Source: Sphingomonas sp. R647 (lineage in GTDB: Bacteria; Pseudomonadota; Alphaproteobacteria; Sphingomonadales; Sphingomonadaceae). From it: DNA of 64,000 nt. A program made the position numbers and the translations under genes. The number at the start of each line of letters is the position of its first letter. Position 1 is the stretch's first letter. Below are positions 52,992 to 61,059 of the stretch, one piece after another. Under the pieces are notes generated by a model that was not told the origin of the DNA, did not search any database, and saw only the letters and a list, made by a program, of their open reading frames with translations. Location of the stretch: NCBI RefSeq assembly GCF_020177055.1, contig NZ_JAIQXT010000007.1, positions 1 to 64,000 of the forward strand. The letters run 5' to 3'.

Positions 52992-53680
52992 AGCCCGGCC
53001 AACCATTCGCCAAGCATCGCCCGCCCCGCCGCAGCTGCTGCGGGGCCGAGCCGTTCGTGCTGGTCGCGCAGCTCGGGGATCGTCAGGCCACCCTGCGCTA
53101 CATAATCGTCCGGCCCGTCGAGCCAGTCTTCGAACTGCGTGTCCTCCCCGATCTCGGGATGGAATTGCAGCGCCAGAAGGTGCGCCCCGCGGCGGAATGC
53201 CTGGTTGCGATAGGCCGGGGTCGATGCGAGGAGTTCGGCCCCCTCGGGCAAGTCGAACGTGTCGCCATGCCAATGCAGGATCGGCACGTCGCGGAGGTGG
53301 CGGAGCGGCGAGGTGGCACCGGCGTCGTTCAGCGCGACCGGGGCGAAGCCAACTTCCTTGACCGGCCCGGCAAACACTTCCGCCCCCAGCGCCGCTGCGA
53401 TCAGCTGTGCGCCGAGGCAGACGCCGAGCGTCGGCTTTCCTGCAGCGAGGCGGTCCGCCAGTCGGGCGACCTCGTTCGCGATCCAGGGATGGGCGTCGCG
53501 CTCGTACACGCCCATCGGGCCGCCCATCAGCACCAGCAGGTCCGGCGCCGCAAAATCCAGCGCCGCAAAGGCCGGGTCGTCGACATCGACCGTGTCAATC
53601 GCATAACCCGCAGCGGTGATCGGCGCCCAAAATCCAGCCAGCCCTTCATAAGGCTTGTGCCGGATCACGAGCGCCCGCAC
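52988..53680 (-). CDS. Class I glutamine amidotransferase-like protein
   Basis: A 230-residue stand-alone GATase1 domain. The nucleophile Cys lies in TLGVCLGAQLIAAALG and the His-Glu pair in LQFHPEIGED, giving a complete triad; the early LLVLMGGPMGVYE forms the oxyanion loop. Stand-alone members act as gamma-glutamyl hydrolases, GMP synthase-like or toxin-related amidotransferases; the acceptor here is unknown. GTG start at 53680, three bases after the upstream nitronate-monooxygenase-like gene, so it is in the same transcript. Confidence 0.88.
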   Translation of the reverse strand: MRALVIRHKPYEGLAGFWAPITAAGYAIDTVDVDDPAFAALDFAAPDLLVLMGGPMGVYERDAHPWIANEVARLADRLAAGKPTLGVCLGAQLIAAALGAEVFAGPVKEVGFAPVALNDAGATSPLRHLRDVPILHWHGDTFDLPEGAELLASTPAYRNQAFRRGAHLLALQFHPEIGEDTQFEDWLDGPDDYVAQGGLTIPELRDQHERLGPAAAAAGRAMLGEWLAGL

Positions 53681-53683
53681 GTC

Positions 53684-55093
53684 TCAGTCCCCGGTCAGGA
53701 TGCGGTCGACCAGTTGCTTCACCGTCGGCACGAACCCGTTGGAGTAGAAGGGGTCGCGCTTGAAGTTGTAAGCGGCGTGGCCGGCGAACATCAGATTCTG
53801 GTCGGTCGGTCCGCCATGCGCGATGTCCTGCAGCGTCTTCTGAATGCAGAAGCTGCGCGGGTCGGCGAGGCGGCCGGTGGAGCTGGTTTCCGAATCGGCC
53901 CAGCTCGAGAAGCTGCACTGGCTGAGGCAGCCCATGCAATCGGCCTGATCCTTGCGGATCACCTGCTTTTCGACCGGATCGACGAAGATCAGCGTATTGT
54001 CCGGCGTCTTGAGCGCGTCGGTAAAGCCCAAGCCAACCCATTCGCGGGCGCGCAGCAGATCGTTGCGGGTGACCCAGAAATTCTTGCCCTTCACCCCGGC
54101 GTCGAGCTGGAAGGTATGGTCGCCCGCCGCTTCGGTCGAATAAGCGATCTGGCGTTCCGAGCGCGCTTCGAGGCTGCGCAGGAACGGGTTGCGGACGGCG
54201 GAGGAATAGAAGCCGGTCGGCGAAAAGCGGTGAAGGAGCACATCACCCTCCTCGATCTCCATCAGCTTCGACTTCCACTCCGGCGGAATGGGCGATTCCT
54301 GAGTCAGCAGCGGACGCGTGCCGAACTGGAAGGCGATCGTGCCAAGCTCGGGATTGTCGATCCAGTCCGACCAGTCGCGCAGGTACCAGACGCCACCAGC
54401 CATCACGATCGGCACATCGTCCGAAATCCCGCCTTCACGCATCACCGCGCGCAGTTCCTTGACGCGGGGATAGGGGTCCTGCGGCGCGCGCGGGTCTTCG
54501 GCGTTCGACAGGCCGTTATGGCCACCGGCGAGCCAGGGATCCTCATACACCACCGCGGCGAGCCATTCCGACGCCTTGGAATAAGCGCGCTTCCACAGGG
54601 CGCGGAAGGCACGGCCCGAGGAGACGATCGGCAGATAGCTGACGCCGTAGGACGAGGTAATCTCGGACAGCTTGTAGGGCATGCCCGCGCCGCAGGTGAC
54701 GCCGGCGACCATGCCGCGGGTCCGCTCCAGCACGCCATGCAGGATGCGCTGGGCGCCGCCCATTTCCCACAGCACGTTGATGTTGATCGCGCCCTTGCCG
54801 CCCGAAATCTCGAATGCGCGCTTGACCTGTTCGACCGCGCCCTCGATCGCATAGGCGATCAGCTCTTCATGGCGTTCGCGGCGGGTCAGCGCCTTGTAGA
54901 TCTGGGGGATGATCTTGCCTTCGGCATCATAGCTGTCGGCGTTGACCGCGCTGACCGTTCCGATGCCGCCCGCTGCGGCCCAGGCACCTGCCGAAGCATG
55001 ATTGGTCGCCGCGACACCCTTGCCGCCTTCCACCAACGGCCAGACTTCCTGGCCGTTATAGACGATCGGCTTCAAACCCTTGAACAACGACAT
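53684..55093 (-). CDS. Nitronate-monooxygenase-like flavoprotein with C-terminal Cys cluster
   Basis: A 469-residue protein. The N-terminal two thirds is an FMN TIM barrel of the 2-nitropropane dioxygenase/enoyl-reductase group (GIGTVSAVNAD, GVTCGAGMP, AGGHNGLSN, VMAGGVWYLRDW). The C-terminal part has cysteines at 386, 389, 393 and 416 (CMGCLSQC, then FCIQK), a CX2CX3CX22C pattern that could hold an Fe-S cluster and is not part of classic nitronate monooxygenases. Whether it oxidises nitronates is doubtful; an FMN/Fe-S redox enzyme is equally likely. It is followed three bases later by an amidotransferase gene. Confidence 0.8.
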   Translation of the reverse strand: MSLFKGLKPIVYNGQEVWPLVEGGKGVAATNHASAGAWAAAGGIGTVSAVNADSYDAEGKIIPQIYKALTRRERHEELIAYAIEGAVEQVKRAFEISGGKGAININVLWEMGGAQRILHGVLERTRGMVAGVTCGAGMPYKLSEITSSYGVSYLPIVSSGRAFRALWKRAYSKASEWLAAVVYEDPWLAGGHNGLSNAEDPRAPQDPYPRVKELRAVMREGGISDDVPIVMAGGVWYLRDWSDWIDNPELGTIAFQFGTRPLLTQESPIPPEWKSKLMEIEEGDVLLHRFSPTGFYSSAVRNPFLRSLEARSERQIAYSTEAAGDHTFQLDAGVKGKNFWVTRNDLLRAREWVGLGFTDALKTPDNTLIFVDPVEKQVIRKDQADCMGCLSQCSFSSWADSETSSTGRLADPRSFCIQKTLQDIAHGGPTDQNLMFAGHAAYNFKRDPFYSNGFVPTVKQLVDRILTGD

Positions 55094-55149
55094 CCTCCGA
55101 GAAATTTCGTTTTTGCCTTAGCTTCGACAGGTCGGTTTAGCGAGCGCTA

Positions 55150-56280
55150 TTAGCCTAGCGCACCGGGGCGCCCGGCGGCCTCAGAATAGAGCGTTGCATA
55201 GGATGCGATCATCGCCTGTTCGTCGAATAACGCACGGGCGCGCATCTGGTTCGCCTTGCCGACGGTGCGGCGGGCGTCGGGATGGGCGGCGAGTACTTCG
55301 ATCCGGTCGCGCAGATGGACTGGGTTCCAATCCTTGCTCACCGTCGACACGTTTTCGGGATCGACCATCTTGGCGACGTCGCCGACCGGGGTCGATGCGA
55401 TCGGAAGGCCTGCGGCCATCGCCTCCATCACCGCGATCGGCTGTTGCTCGCTCTTCGATGACAGCGCGAAGATGTCGAACAGGCCCATATATTTGTGCGG
55501 ATCGGGCAGGAAGCCGGCGAGCAGCACCTGTTTTTCCATGCACATGTTCGCAATCGTATCCTCGATCGCCTCCCGGTCCGGGCCTTCGCCGACGATCACC
55601 AGCTGCGCCTTGGTCTTCATGCCGCCGACCGCGCGGACCAGCATCTGGATATCCTTGACCGGCCGCAGCCCGGCCAGCGTGCCGACAACGACATGGCCGG
55701 GCAGGCGCTTGAACCCCGGAATCGCATTGGGATCGGGCTTGCGGCCATAAGCGGCGACGTCGATGCCGTTGGAGATGCGGTGCAGGCGCGCCTTGGGCTG
55801 TTTCCAGATATGGTAGGCGATGCTCTCCAGCGTGTGCGACGGCACGACCAGGCCATGCGCCGCGGTCAGCGCGATGCGGCGGTACATGTTGCGGACGCGG
55901 TTGAGGCGGAACGCCTCGTCGGAGTTGAAGCCATCTTCGTGGTGGATCACCGGGGGCATGTTCTTGCCGAACACCCGCCGCGCCATCACCCCGTCGATCG
56001 CGCCCCAATTGTAAGTGAGGACGAGGTCGAACCGCGCCATGAACTTCGCAATCGCCTCATAGCGGGCGACCGAGGGCTTGCCGGTCAGCGGCGGCGGGTT
56101 CTGCGCGATTTCGTAGCGGATGCCCTTAGCAATCGCGTCGCGGGCACCCAGCGCGCCGTCGACCCCGGAAACGATGACATGCTTCGCCCGGTCGCCAAAG
56201 GCGTTCATCAGGCGGACGGCGCGGGCTTCCTTGCCGCCCAGATCGAAGCTGGAGTGGAGGTGCAGGATGTTCAGCATCAT
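55150..56280 (-). CDS. Glycosyltransferase family 4 protein
   Basis: A 376-residue GT-B glycosyltransferase. The N-terminal half begins ILHLHSSFDLGGKEARAVRL (donor/acceptor Gly loop), and the C-terminal GT4 domain has RISNGIDVAAYG, GTLAGLRPVKDIQML, VIVGEGPDRE and EQQPIAVMEAMAAGLPIAS with the EX7E motif. It likely adds a sugar to a cell-surface polysaccharide or lipid; no other glycan genes adjoin. ATG at 56280 (or 56277). The second copy of the 11-bp repeat element ends 37 bases upstream of it. Confidence 0.9.
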   Translation of the reverse strand: MMLNILHLHSSFDLGGKEARAVRLMNAFGDRAKHVIVSGVDGALGARDAIAKGIRYEIAQNPPPLTGKPSVARYEAIAKFMARFDLVLTYNWGAIDGVMARRVFGKNMPPVIHHEDGFNSDEAFRLNRVRNMYRRIALTAAHGLVVPSHTLESIAYHIWKQPKARLHRISNGIDVAAYGRKPDPNAIPGFKRLPGHVVVGTLAGLRPVKDIQMLVRAVGGMKTKAQLVIVGEGPDREAIEDTIANMCMEKQVLLAGFLPDPHKYMGLFDIFALSSKSEQQPIAVMEAMAAGLPIASTPVGDVAKMVDPENVSTVSKDWNPVHLRDRIEVLAAHPDARRTVGKANQMRARALFDEQAMIASYATLYSEAAGRPGALG

Positions 56281-56317
56281 CGGTCCCTTGCACTCGTCAT
56301 TTCCGGGGCGGAGTCAA

Positions 56318-56542
56318 CCGGGCTGTCCGACGAAGCTGAGGTAAATGCGGGGGTTTCGGGCGGAAGCGACTGCGACGCGACCGGGACGCGACGGGTTTTG
56401 GACTGGGACGCGACAGGTGGGCGACTGTTGCGCGACGGGCGCGCGACAGTGTCAGGCGGGGTATTCGGGGGGTGAGGGAGTCGGATGGTTTCCACGCCAA
56501 GGGTAGATCAGAATAAATCCAACATTGGAAGGGGTTGGGGTG
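56318..56542 (-). repeat. 11-bp-period tandem array within a dispersed element, copy 2
   Basis: On the - strand, eight units of 11 bases starting GTCGCG or close variants run from 56447 down to 56360 in unbroken phase. The left end (CACCCCAAC, then a 27-base block at 56500-56526, then CATCCGACTC at 56478-56487) and right end (TCAGCTTCGTCGGACA) match copy 1 at 23860-24162. Several units match individual units of copy 1, for example GTCCAAAACCC here against GTCGAAAACCC there. It fills most of the 331-base gap between the glycosyltransferase and the next gene; 56543-56611 shows nothing else. Confidence 0.88.
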
Positions 56543-56611
56543 CTCGCCGGGGCCAAGTTCAAGTTGCCGTGAACCGTAGCGTGCGAGCTCAACGGCTGTT
56601 AAACCTGCGCT

Positions 56612-56887
56612 ATGTGTAGCGACACGCGTGCAACTCCCTTACTGACGGTCCGATTTGAGGGACACGCCGTCGTCAGTGAGCCCTTCTTGCGCAATATGCA
56701 CATGACATGCTGGGAGCAGATCGGCCCGATCGACACGGACTCACCGCCTGTCGCGACCTTTATCGCCCCCTATGATGACGAATCATCGGACGTGCTGCGC
56801 GATGCGATTCAAAAGATAGAGGGAGCATACGGAGTGAAATGCCTCAGCTGGCTTTCATCGGCGAATATTTCCTCTCCGCGCGAATAG
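56612..56887 (+). CDS. Hypothetical small protein
   Basis: Not recognised. The 91-residue frame encodes an apparently soluble acidic protein (TPLLTVRFEGHAVVSEPFL, WEQIGPIDTD, VATFIAPYDDESSDVLRDAIQKIEGAYGVKCLSW) with alternating strand and helix patterns. The base composition is clearly less GC-rich than the rest of the window and codons differ from neighbours, suggesting acquired DNA or a pseudogene fragment. No ribosome site is obvious before the ATG at 56612; an in-frame ATG at 56697 is an alternative. A strong hairpin follows. Confidence 0.5.
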   Translation: MCSDTRATPLLTVRFEGHAVVSEPFLRNMHMTCWEQIGPIDTDSPPVATFIAPYDDESSDVLRDAIQKIEGAYGVKCLSWLSSANISSPRE

Positions 56888-56913
56888 TTTCCAACCGTTC
56901 CCGACATCGCACT

Positions 56914-56947
56914 CTTAGCCCTCTCCCGCAGGCGGGAGAGGGCTAAG
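56914..56947. terminator. 16-bp perfect hairpin between convergent genes
   Basis: CTTAGCCCTCTCCCGC (56914-56929) and its exact complement (56932-56947) flank a 2-base centre. It sits between the small + strand gene and the end of the leftward hydrolase gene and can act as terminator for both, without a T-run. Confidence 0.8.
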
Positions 56948-56972
56948 AAGAAGAAGTGGGCGCCGGTTGGTT

Positions 56973-57848
56973 TTAGGCCACCCGCGCTAGCAATCGGTCG
57001 ATTGCCGCCGCCGCTTCGGGTTCGGTCAAGGTCGGGGTGTGGCCGGTATCGGCAATCGTCACCAGTTCGCTGCCCGCGACCTGCGCGTGCATGCGATCCG
57101 CCACCGCTGCGGGGAGGATGTCGGAGGTGCCGCCGCGGACGATCAGCAGGGGTTTGTCCTTCAACCCCTCAAACGCGCGCCACATGTCGGGGCCGGCTTC
57201 GTTGCCGGGGACGCGGAAGGGTTCGGCGATCTTCATGTCATAGTCGAGCACGATCCGGCCCGCGCTGGTCAGGCGGTGCGTGCGCTTGGCCATGTCGAGC
57301 CATTCGGTGATGCCCCAATTGGGGTACACATGCGCATTCGCCTCCGCCACCGCGCGGGCGGCGTGCATCCAGGTGGGGTGCCAGGTCGATTTGCCGACAT
57401 AGCCGCGGATGCGCCCGAGGCCTGCCGGGTCGATCTCTGGCCCGACATCGTTGAGCACCGCGCCCGCGATGCGTTCGGGATGGGTCGAGGCCATCAGCAT
57501 CGTGAGGATGCCGCCCAGCGACGTGCCGACCGCGACGAAACGGTCGAGCTTGAGCTCGCCGACCAAGGCCTCCAGATCCTGGAGATAGGTCAGCGGGGCA
57601 TAGGTCATCGGATCCTTGGCATAGCCGCTTTCGCCACGCCCGCGCAGGTCGACCGCGATCACGCGCCAGTCGCCGGACAGGCGCTCGGCGAGCTGCTCGT
57701 AATCGCGCGCGTTGCGGGTCAGGCCGGGAATGCACAGCAACGGCGGGCGGTCTGCACGGCCCGGATAGTCGCGATAATGCAGCCGCAGCCCGTCGCCGGA
57801 CCACCAATAGCCATCGGTATAACTGGGCAGGTTGCGCGCGGTCGCCAT
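56973..57848 (-). CDS. Alpha/beta-fold hydrolase
   Basis: A 291-residue alpha/beta hydrolase. Oxyanion region LLCIPGLTRNARDY, nucleophile elbow AVGTSLGGILTM (Ser), acid in the RGGTSDILP segment and His in IADTGHTPTL. The start at 57848 (MATARNLPSY) has GGGGGG upstream; a longer frame to 57884 overlaps selO. Esterase/lactonase-type function is inferred; substrate unknown. Its start codon is only 18 bases from the divergent selO start. Confidence 0.88.
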   Translation of the reverse strand: MATARNLPSYTDGYWWSGDGLRLHYRDYPGRADRPPLLCIPGLTRNARDYEQLAERLSGDWRVIAVDLRGRGESGYAKDPMTYAPLTYLQDLEALVGELKLDRFVAVGTSLGGILTMLMASTHPERIAGAVLNDVGPEIDPAGLGRIRGYVGKSTWHPTWMHAARAVAEANAHVYPNWGITEWLDMAKRTHRLTSAGRIVLDYDMKIAEPFRVPGNEAGPDMWRAFEGLKDKPLLIVRGGTSDILPAAVADRMHAQVAGSELVTIADTGHTPTLTEPEAAAAIDRLLARVA

Positions 57849-57866
57849 CGCCCCCCATATCGCCGC

Positions 57867-59273
57867 ATGGTCGATTTCCCGCAAGCGCCCGCGTACACCC
57901 CCGATCCGGCGGTGCTGAAACTGGGCGATTCATTCTACGATCCCGTCGATGCCGCCGACTTTCCGCAGACGATCCTGCGCTTCCGCAACGATCGTGCGGC
58001 GGCGGAGGTGGGGCTGGACGTGCTCTCCGACGATCAGTGGCTGCGCCACTTCGGGCGGTTCGTGCCGCTGCCCCGGAACCTGCCCCGTCCGCTGGCGATG
58101 CGGTACCATGGCCACCAGTTCCGGGTGTATAATCCCGAGCTTGGCGACGGACGCGGGTTTACCTTTGCGCAGATGCGGCGGGCGGCGGACGGCGACCTGA
58201 TGGAGCTGGGCACCAAGGGTTCGGGCCAGACGCCGTGGAGCCGGTTCGGTGACGGGCGGCTGACGCTGAAGGGTGGCGTGCGCGAGGTGCTGGCAACCGA
58301 GATGCTGCAGGCGCTGGGCGTGAACACGTCGCGCAGCTTTTCGCTGATCGAGACTGGCGAGGCGCTGCAGCGCAATGACGAGCCCTCCCCCACCCGCGCC
58401 GCCGTGCTGGTGCGGATGAGCCATGGCCAGATCCGCATCGGGACGTTCCAGCGGCTGGCCTATCATGGCGATACCGAGGGGATGCGGCGGCTGGTCGATT
58501 GGTGCCTCGCTGAATTGTTCGGGGTGACGCCGTTCGAGGACCCGGTCGCGCAATTCCTGGAGCTGGTGGTCGCGCGCACGGCGGCGCTGGCGGGCGAGTA
58601 TATGGTCGCGGGGTTCGTGCATGGCGTGCTCAACACCGACAATATCAACGTGACCGGCGAGAGCTTCGACTATGGGCCGTGGCGGTTTGCGGCGAATTTC
58701 GACCCCGGCTTTACCGCCGCCTATTTCGACCATGCCGGGCTTTATGCCTTTGGTCGCCAGCCCGATGCGATCCTGTGGAATGTCGCGCAGCTGGCGGTGT
58801 CGCTGCGCATCATCAGCGAGGCGCCGCCGCTGATCGAGCGGCTGGAGAAGTTCGAGCATTATTACCGGATGTTCCATGAACTGCCGCTGCGGCGGCGGTT
58901 GGGCATCGTCGCGCCGCAGGGGGTGGATGCGGCCGAGCTGGGCTGGACGCTGAACGGGGCGATCGAAGCGGCGTTGATGGCGACCGGGCATGGCATCGAC
59001 CGGTTCTACTTCGATGCCTATGGCGGCACGCTGCCCGACAGCTATGGCGCGGAGTGGGATGCGGTGCGCGCGGCGCTGTCGCCCTATGCCCCGGTTCCGG
59101 AGGGGCGCAGCCACCCCTATTTTGCGGGCGCGCCCTGTTCGATGCTGATCGATGAGGTCGAGGAAATCTGGGCTGCGATCGATCGCGACGATGATTGGGG
59201 GCCGTTCCACGCCAAGGTCGCGGCGATCCGCGCGATGGGCGAAGCGCTGGATGCGGGCGAACGTCACGGGTGA
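57867..59273 (+). CDS. selO: Protein adenylyltransferase SelO (YdiU)
   Basis: A 468-residue pseudokinase-fold enzyme that transfers AMP to Ser/Thr/Tyr of proteins, linked to redox stress in E. coli. Seen: LPRPLAMRYHGHQFRVYNPELGDGRG, the Lys/Gly loop ELGTKGSGQTPWSRFGDGRL, TLKGGVREVLATEMLQALG, VRMSHGQIRIGTFQRL and the NTDNINVTGESFDYGPWRF metal motif. The C-terminus ends without the terminal Cys or selenocysteine seen in some members. ATG at 57867 (MVDFPQAP); the long upstream open frame is antisense to the hydrolase. Confidence 0.94.
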   Translation: MVDFPQAPAYTPDPAVLKLGDSFYDPVDAADFPQTILRFRNDRAAAEVGLDVLSDDQWLRHFGRFVPLPRNLPRPLAMRYHGHQFRVYNPELGDGRGFTFAQMRRAADGDLMELGTKGSGQTPWSRFGDGRLTLKGGVREVLATEMLQALGVNTSRSFSLIETGEALQRNDEPSPTRAAVLVRMSHGQIRIGTFQRLAYHGDTEGMRRLVDWCLAELFGVTPFEDPVAQFLELVVARTAALAGEYMVAGFVHGVLNTDNINVTGESFDYGPWRFAANFDPGFTAAYFDHAGLYAFGRQPDAILWNVAQLAVSLRIISEAPPLIERLEKFEHYYRMFHELPLRRRLGIVAPQGVDAAELGWTLNGAIEAALMATGHGIDRFYFDAYGGTLPDSYGAEWDAVRAALSPYAPVPEGRSHPYFAGAPCSMLIDEVEEIWAAIDRDDDWGPFHAKVAAIRAMGEALDAGERHG

Positions 59274-59338
59274 GGTGGCATCGCGCATAATAGCTGCTAG
59301 AGACTAGGCCATCTTCAGGGCCACACACAGAAAGACCA

Positions 59339-60754
59339 ATGCCCGGAATGGAAATCATTTCGACCGAACCTGCCACCGGCGCCGTGCTGTGGCGGCGTGC
59401 AAGCGGCGATGTCGACGGAGAGGTTGCCAAGGCCCGCGCGAGCTGGGCCGAGTGGGCCGCGCGGCCGCTCGCCTACCGGATCGAGGCGCTGCGCCGCTTT
59501 GCCAATGTCGTGCGGCAAAAGAGCGATGCGTTCACCGACCTGATCGCGCGCGAGACCGGCAAGCCGTTATGGGAAGCGCGGACCGAGGTCGAGACGGTGA
59601 TCGCCAAGGTCGATATCTCGATCGCCGCCTTTTCCGAGCGCACCGGACAACGGCGGATCGACGCGGCGATGAACACGCGGCTGGCGCTGCGGCACAAGCC
59701 GCATGGCGTGCTGGCGGTGCTGGGGCCGTATAACTTCCCGGCGCATCTGCCCAATGGGCATATCGTCCCGGCGCTGCTCGCGGGCAATGCGGTGGTGTTC
59801 AAGCCATCGGAGAAGACCCCGGCGACCGGCGCGTTTCTGGTCGAATGCTTCCATGCGGCAGGCGTGCCGGAGGGGTGCATCCGCCTGCTGATCGGCGGGC
59901 CGGACGAAGGCAAGGCGTTGGCCAGCCATGACGGGATCGACGGGCTGTTGTTCACGGGATCGGCGCGCACCGGCATTGCATTGAACCGCGCGTTCGCGTC
60001 CAAGCCCGAGAAGATTCTGGCGCTGGAGATGGGCGGCAACAACCCGATCCTCGTTTGGGATACCCCTGACATTTATTCCGCCGCTGTGCTGGTGGTGCAG
60101 TCGGCGTTCACCAGCGCGGGGCAGCGCTGCACCGCTGCGCGCCGCCTGATCGTCGACGAGAAATTGTTCGAGCCGCTGGTGGGTGAGGTCAACAAGCTGA
60201 TCGGGCGGCTGATCATCGGTGAGCCGCATGCCGACCCGGCACCGTTCATGGGGCCGGTGATCGACAATGACACCGCCGATTTGCTGACCGAAAGCTTCCT
60301 CGAGCTGACCTTCTTGGGCGGCAAGCCGCTGCGGCATATGGAGCGGCCGATCGAGGGGCGTCCGTTCGTCACGCCGGCGATGATCGACATGACCGATGCG
60401 CGCGAAAAGCCCGATGTCGAGCTGTTCGGCCCGATCCTGCAGGTGATCCGGGTCAAGACGTTCGAAGAGGCGATCGCCGAGGCGAACAACACGCGCTACG
60501 GCCTGTCGGCGAGCCTGGTGAGCCAGAATCCCCAGCTGTACGACCAGTTCTGGGCAAACATCCGCGCCGGCATCGTCAACTGGAACAAGCCGACTAATGG
60601 CGCGAGTTCGTCGGCGCCGTTCGGCGGTATCGGCTGGTCGGGCAACCATCGCCCCAGCGCCTTCTACGCCGCGGATTATTGCGCCTATCCAGTGGTTTCG
60701 TCGGAATCGGAACAGGCGCGCGTGTCGATCGGGATCGGGTTGCGCGAGAGCTGA
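59339..60754 (+). CDS. astD: N-succinylglutamate 5-semialdehyde dehydrogenase
   Basis: A 471-residue NAD-dependent aldehyde dehydrogenase of the AstD type (arginine succinyltransferase pathway). Motifs: VLGPYNFPAHLPNGHIVPALLAGN, the catalytic Glu in ALEMGGNNPILVW, the catalytic Cys in SAGQRCTAARRL, and NWNKPTNGASSSAPFGG typical of AstD. No other ast genes are in the window, so it may serve a partial pathway. Start 59339, or ATG 59348 three codons later. Confidence 0.9.
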   Translation: MPGMEIISTEPATGAVLWRRASGDVDGEVAKARASWAEWAARPLAYRIEALRRFANVVRQKSDAFTDLIARETGKPLWEARTEVETVIAKVDISIAAFSERTGQRRIDAAMNTRLALRHKPHGVLAVLGPYNFPAHLPNGHIVPALLAGNAVVFKPSEKTPATGAFLVECFHAAGVPEGCIRLLIGGPDEGKALASHDGIDGLLFTGSARTGIALNRAFASKPEKILALEMGGNNPILVWDTPDIYSAAVLVVQSAFTSAGQRCTAARRLIVDEKLFEPLVGEVNKLIGRLIIGEPHADPAPFMGPVIDNDTADLLTESFLELTFLGGKPLRHMERPIEGRPFVTPAMIDMTDAREKPDVELFGPILQVIRVKTFEEAIAEANNTRYGLSASLVSQNPQLYDQFWANIRAGIVNWNKPTNGASSSAPFGGIGWSGNHRPSAFYAADYCAYPVVSSESEQARVSIGIGLRES

Positions 60755-60771
60755 CGCCTGTTTTTCCAGCG

Positions 60772-60993
60772 ATGCGACGAAGCGCGGAACCGCCGGGCGA
60801 TCCGTGGATTAAGCGCGCCGTGAAACCGCTCGTCCTTGCGTCGCCCGCCCCGCCCCGTGCCCAACGCCTTGCCCAGGAAGCCCGCAATTGCCTGACCATC
60901 GCGGTCGGGCACGACGATGTCGCGTTCGCGGCGGACCTGATCGACGAGGCGGTGAAGCTGGCCCAGCGCGCGCGCGAATTGTCCAAGGCATAG
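60772..60993 (+). CDS. Hypothetical small protein upstream of cobA
   Basis: A 73-residue frame (ATG 60772; GTG 60820 is an alternative) encoding a basic start and a helical part QRLAQEARNCLTIAVGHDDVAFAADLIDEAVKLAQRARELSK. The balanced Ala/Asp/Glu helical pattern and codon bias look like a real protein. Not recognised. It lies 17 bases after astD and 66 bases before cobA. Confidence 0.5.
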   Translation: MRRSAEPPGDPWIKRAVKPLVLASPAPPRAQRLAQEARNCLTIAVGHDDVAFAADLIDEAVKLAQRARELSKA

Positions 60994-61010
60994 ATTCGCT
61001 AGTCCATCCC

Positions 61011-61058
61011 CAAGCAACCCTCGGTTGTGGCTTGCCCGCCCGGCATCCATCTGGGTGG
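61011..61058 (+). promoter_or_regulatory. Structured leader candidate before cobA
   Basis: 61011-61034 folds as CAAGC/GCTTG outside AACC/GGTT with loop CTC and a GTG bulge. Upstream CCATCC (61003-61008) can also pair with the cobA ribosome site GGGTGG (61053-61058), closing a larger loop around this hairpin. The arrangement could control cobA translation or simply be a terminator of the small gene. No known riboswitch family was recognised. Confidence 0.35.
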
Positions 61059-61059
61059 C

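Noticed and set aside
57867..59273. Selenocysteine in SelO
   Set aside because: The C-terminus ends at an ordinary TGA without a conserved terminal Cys/Sec context or visible SECIS-like structure.
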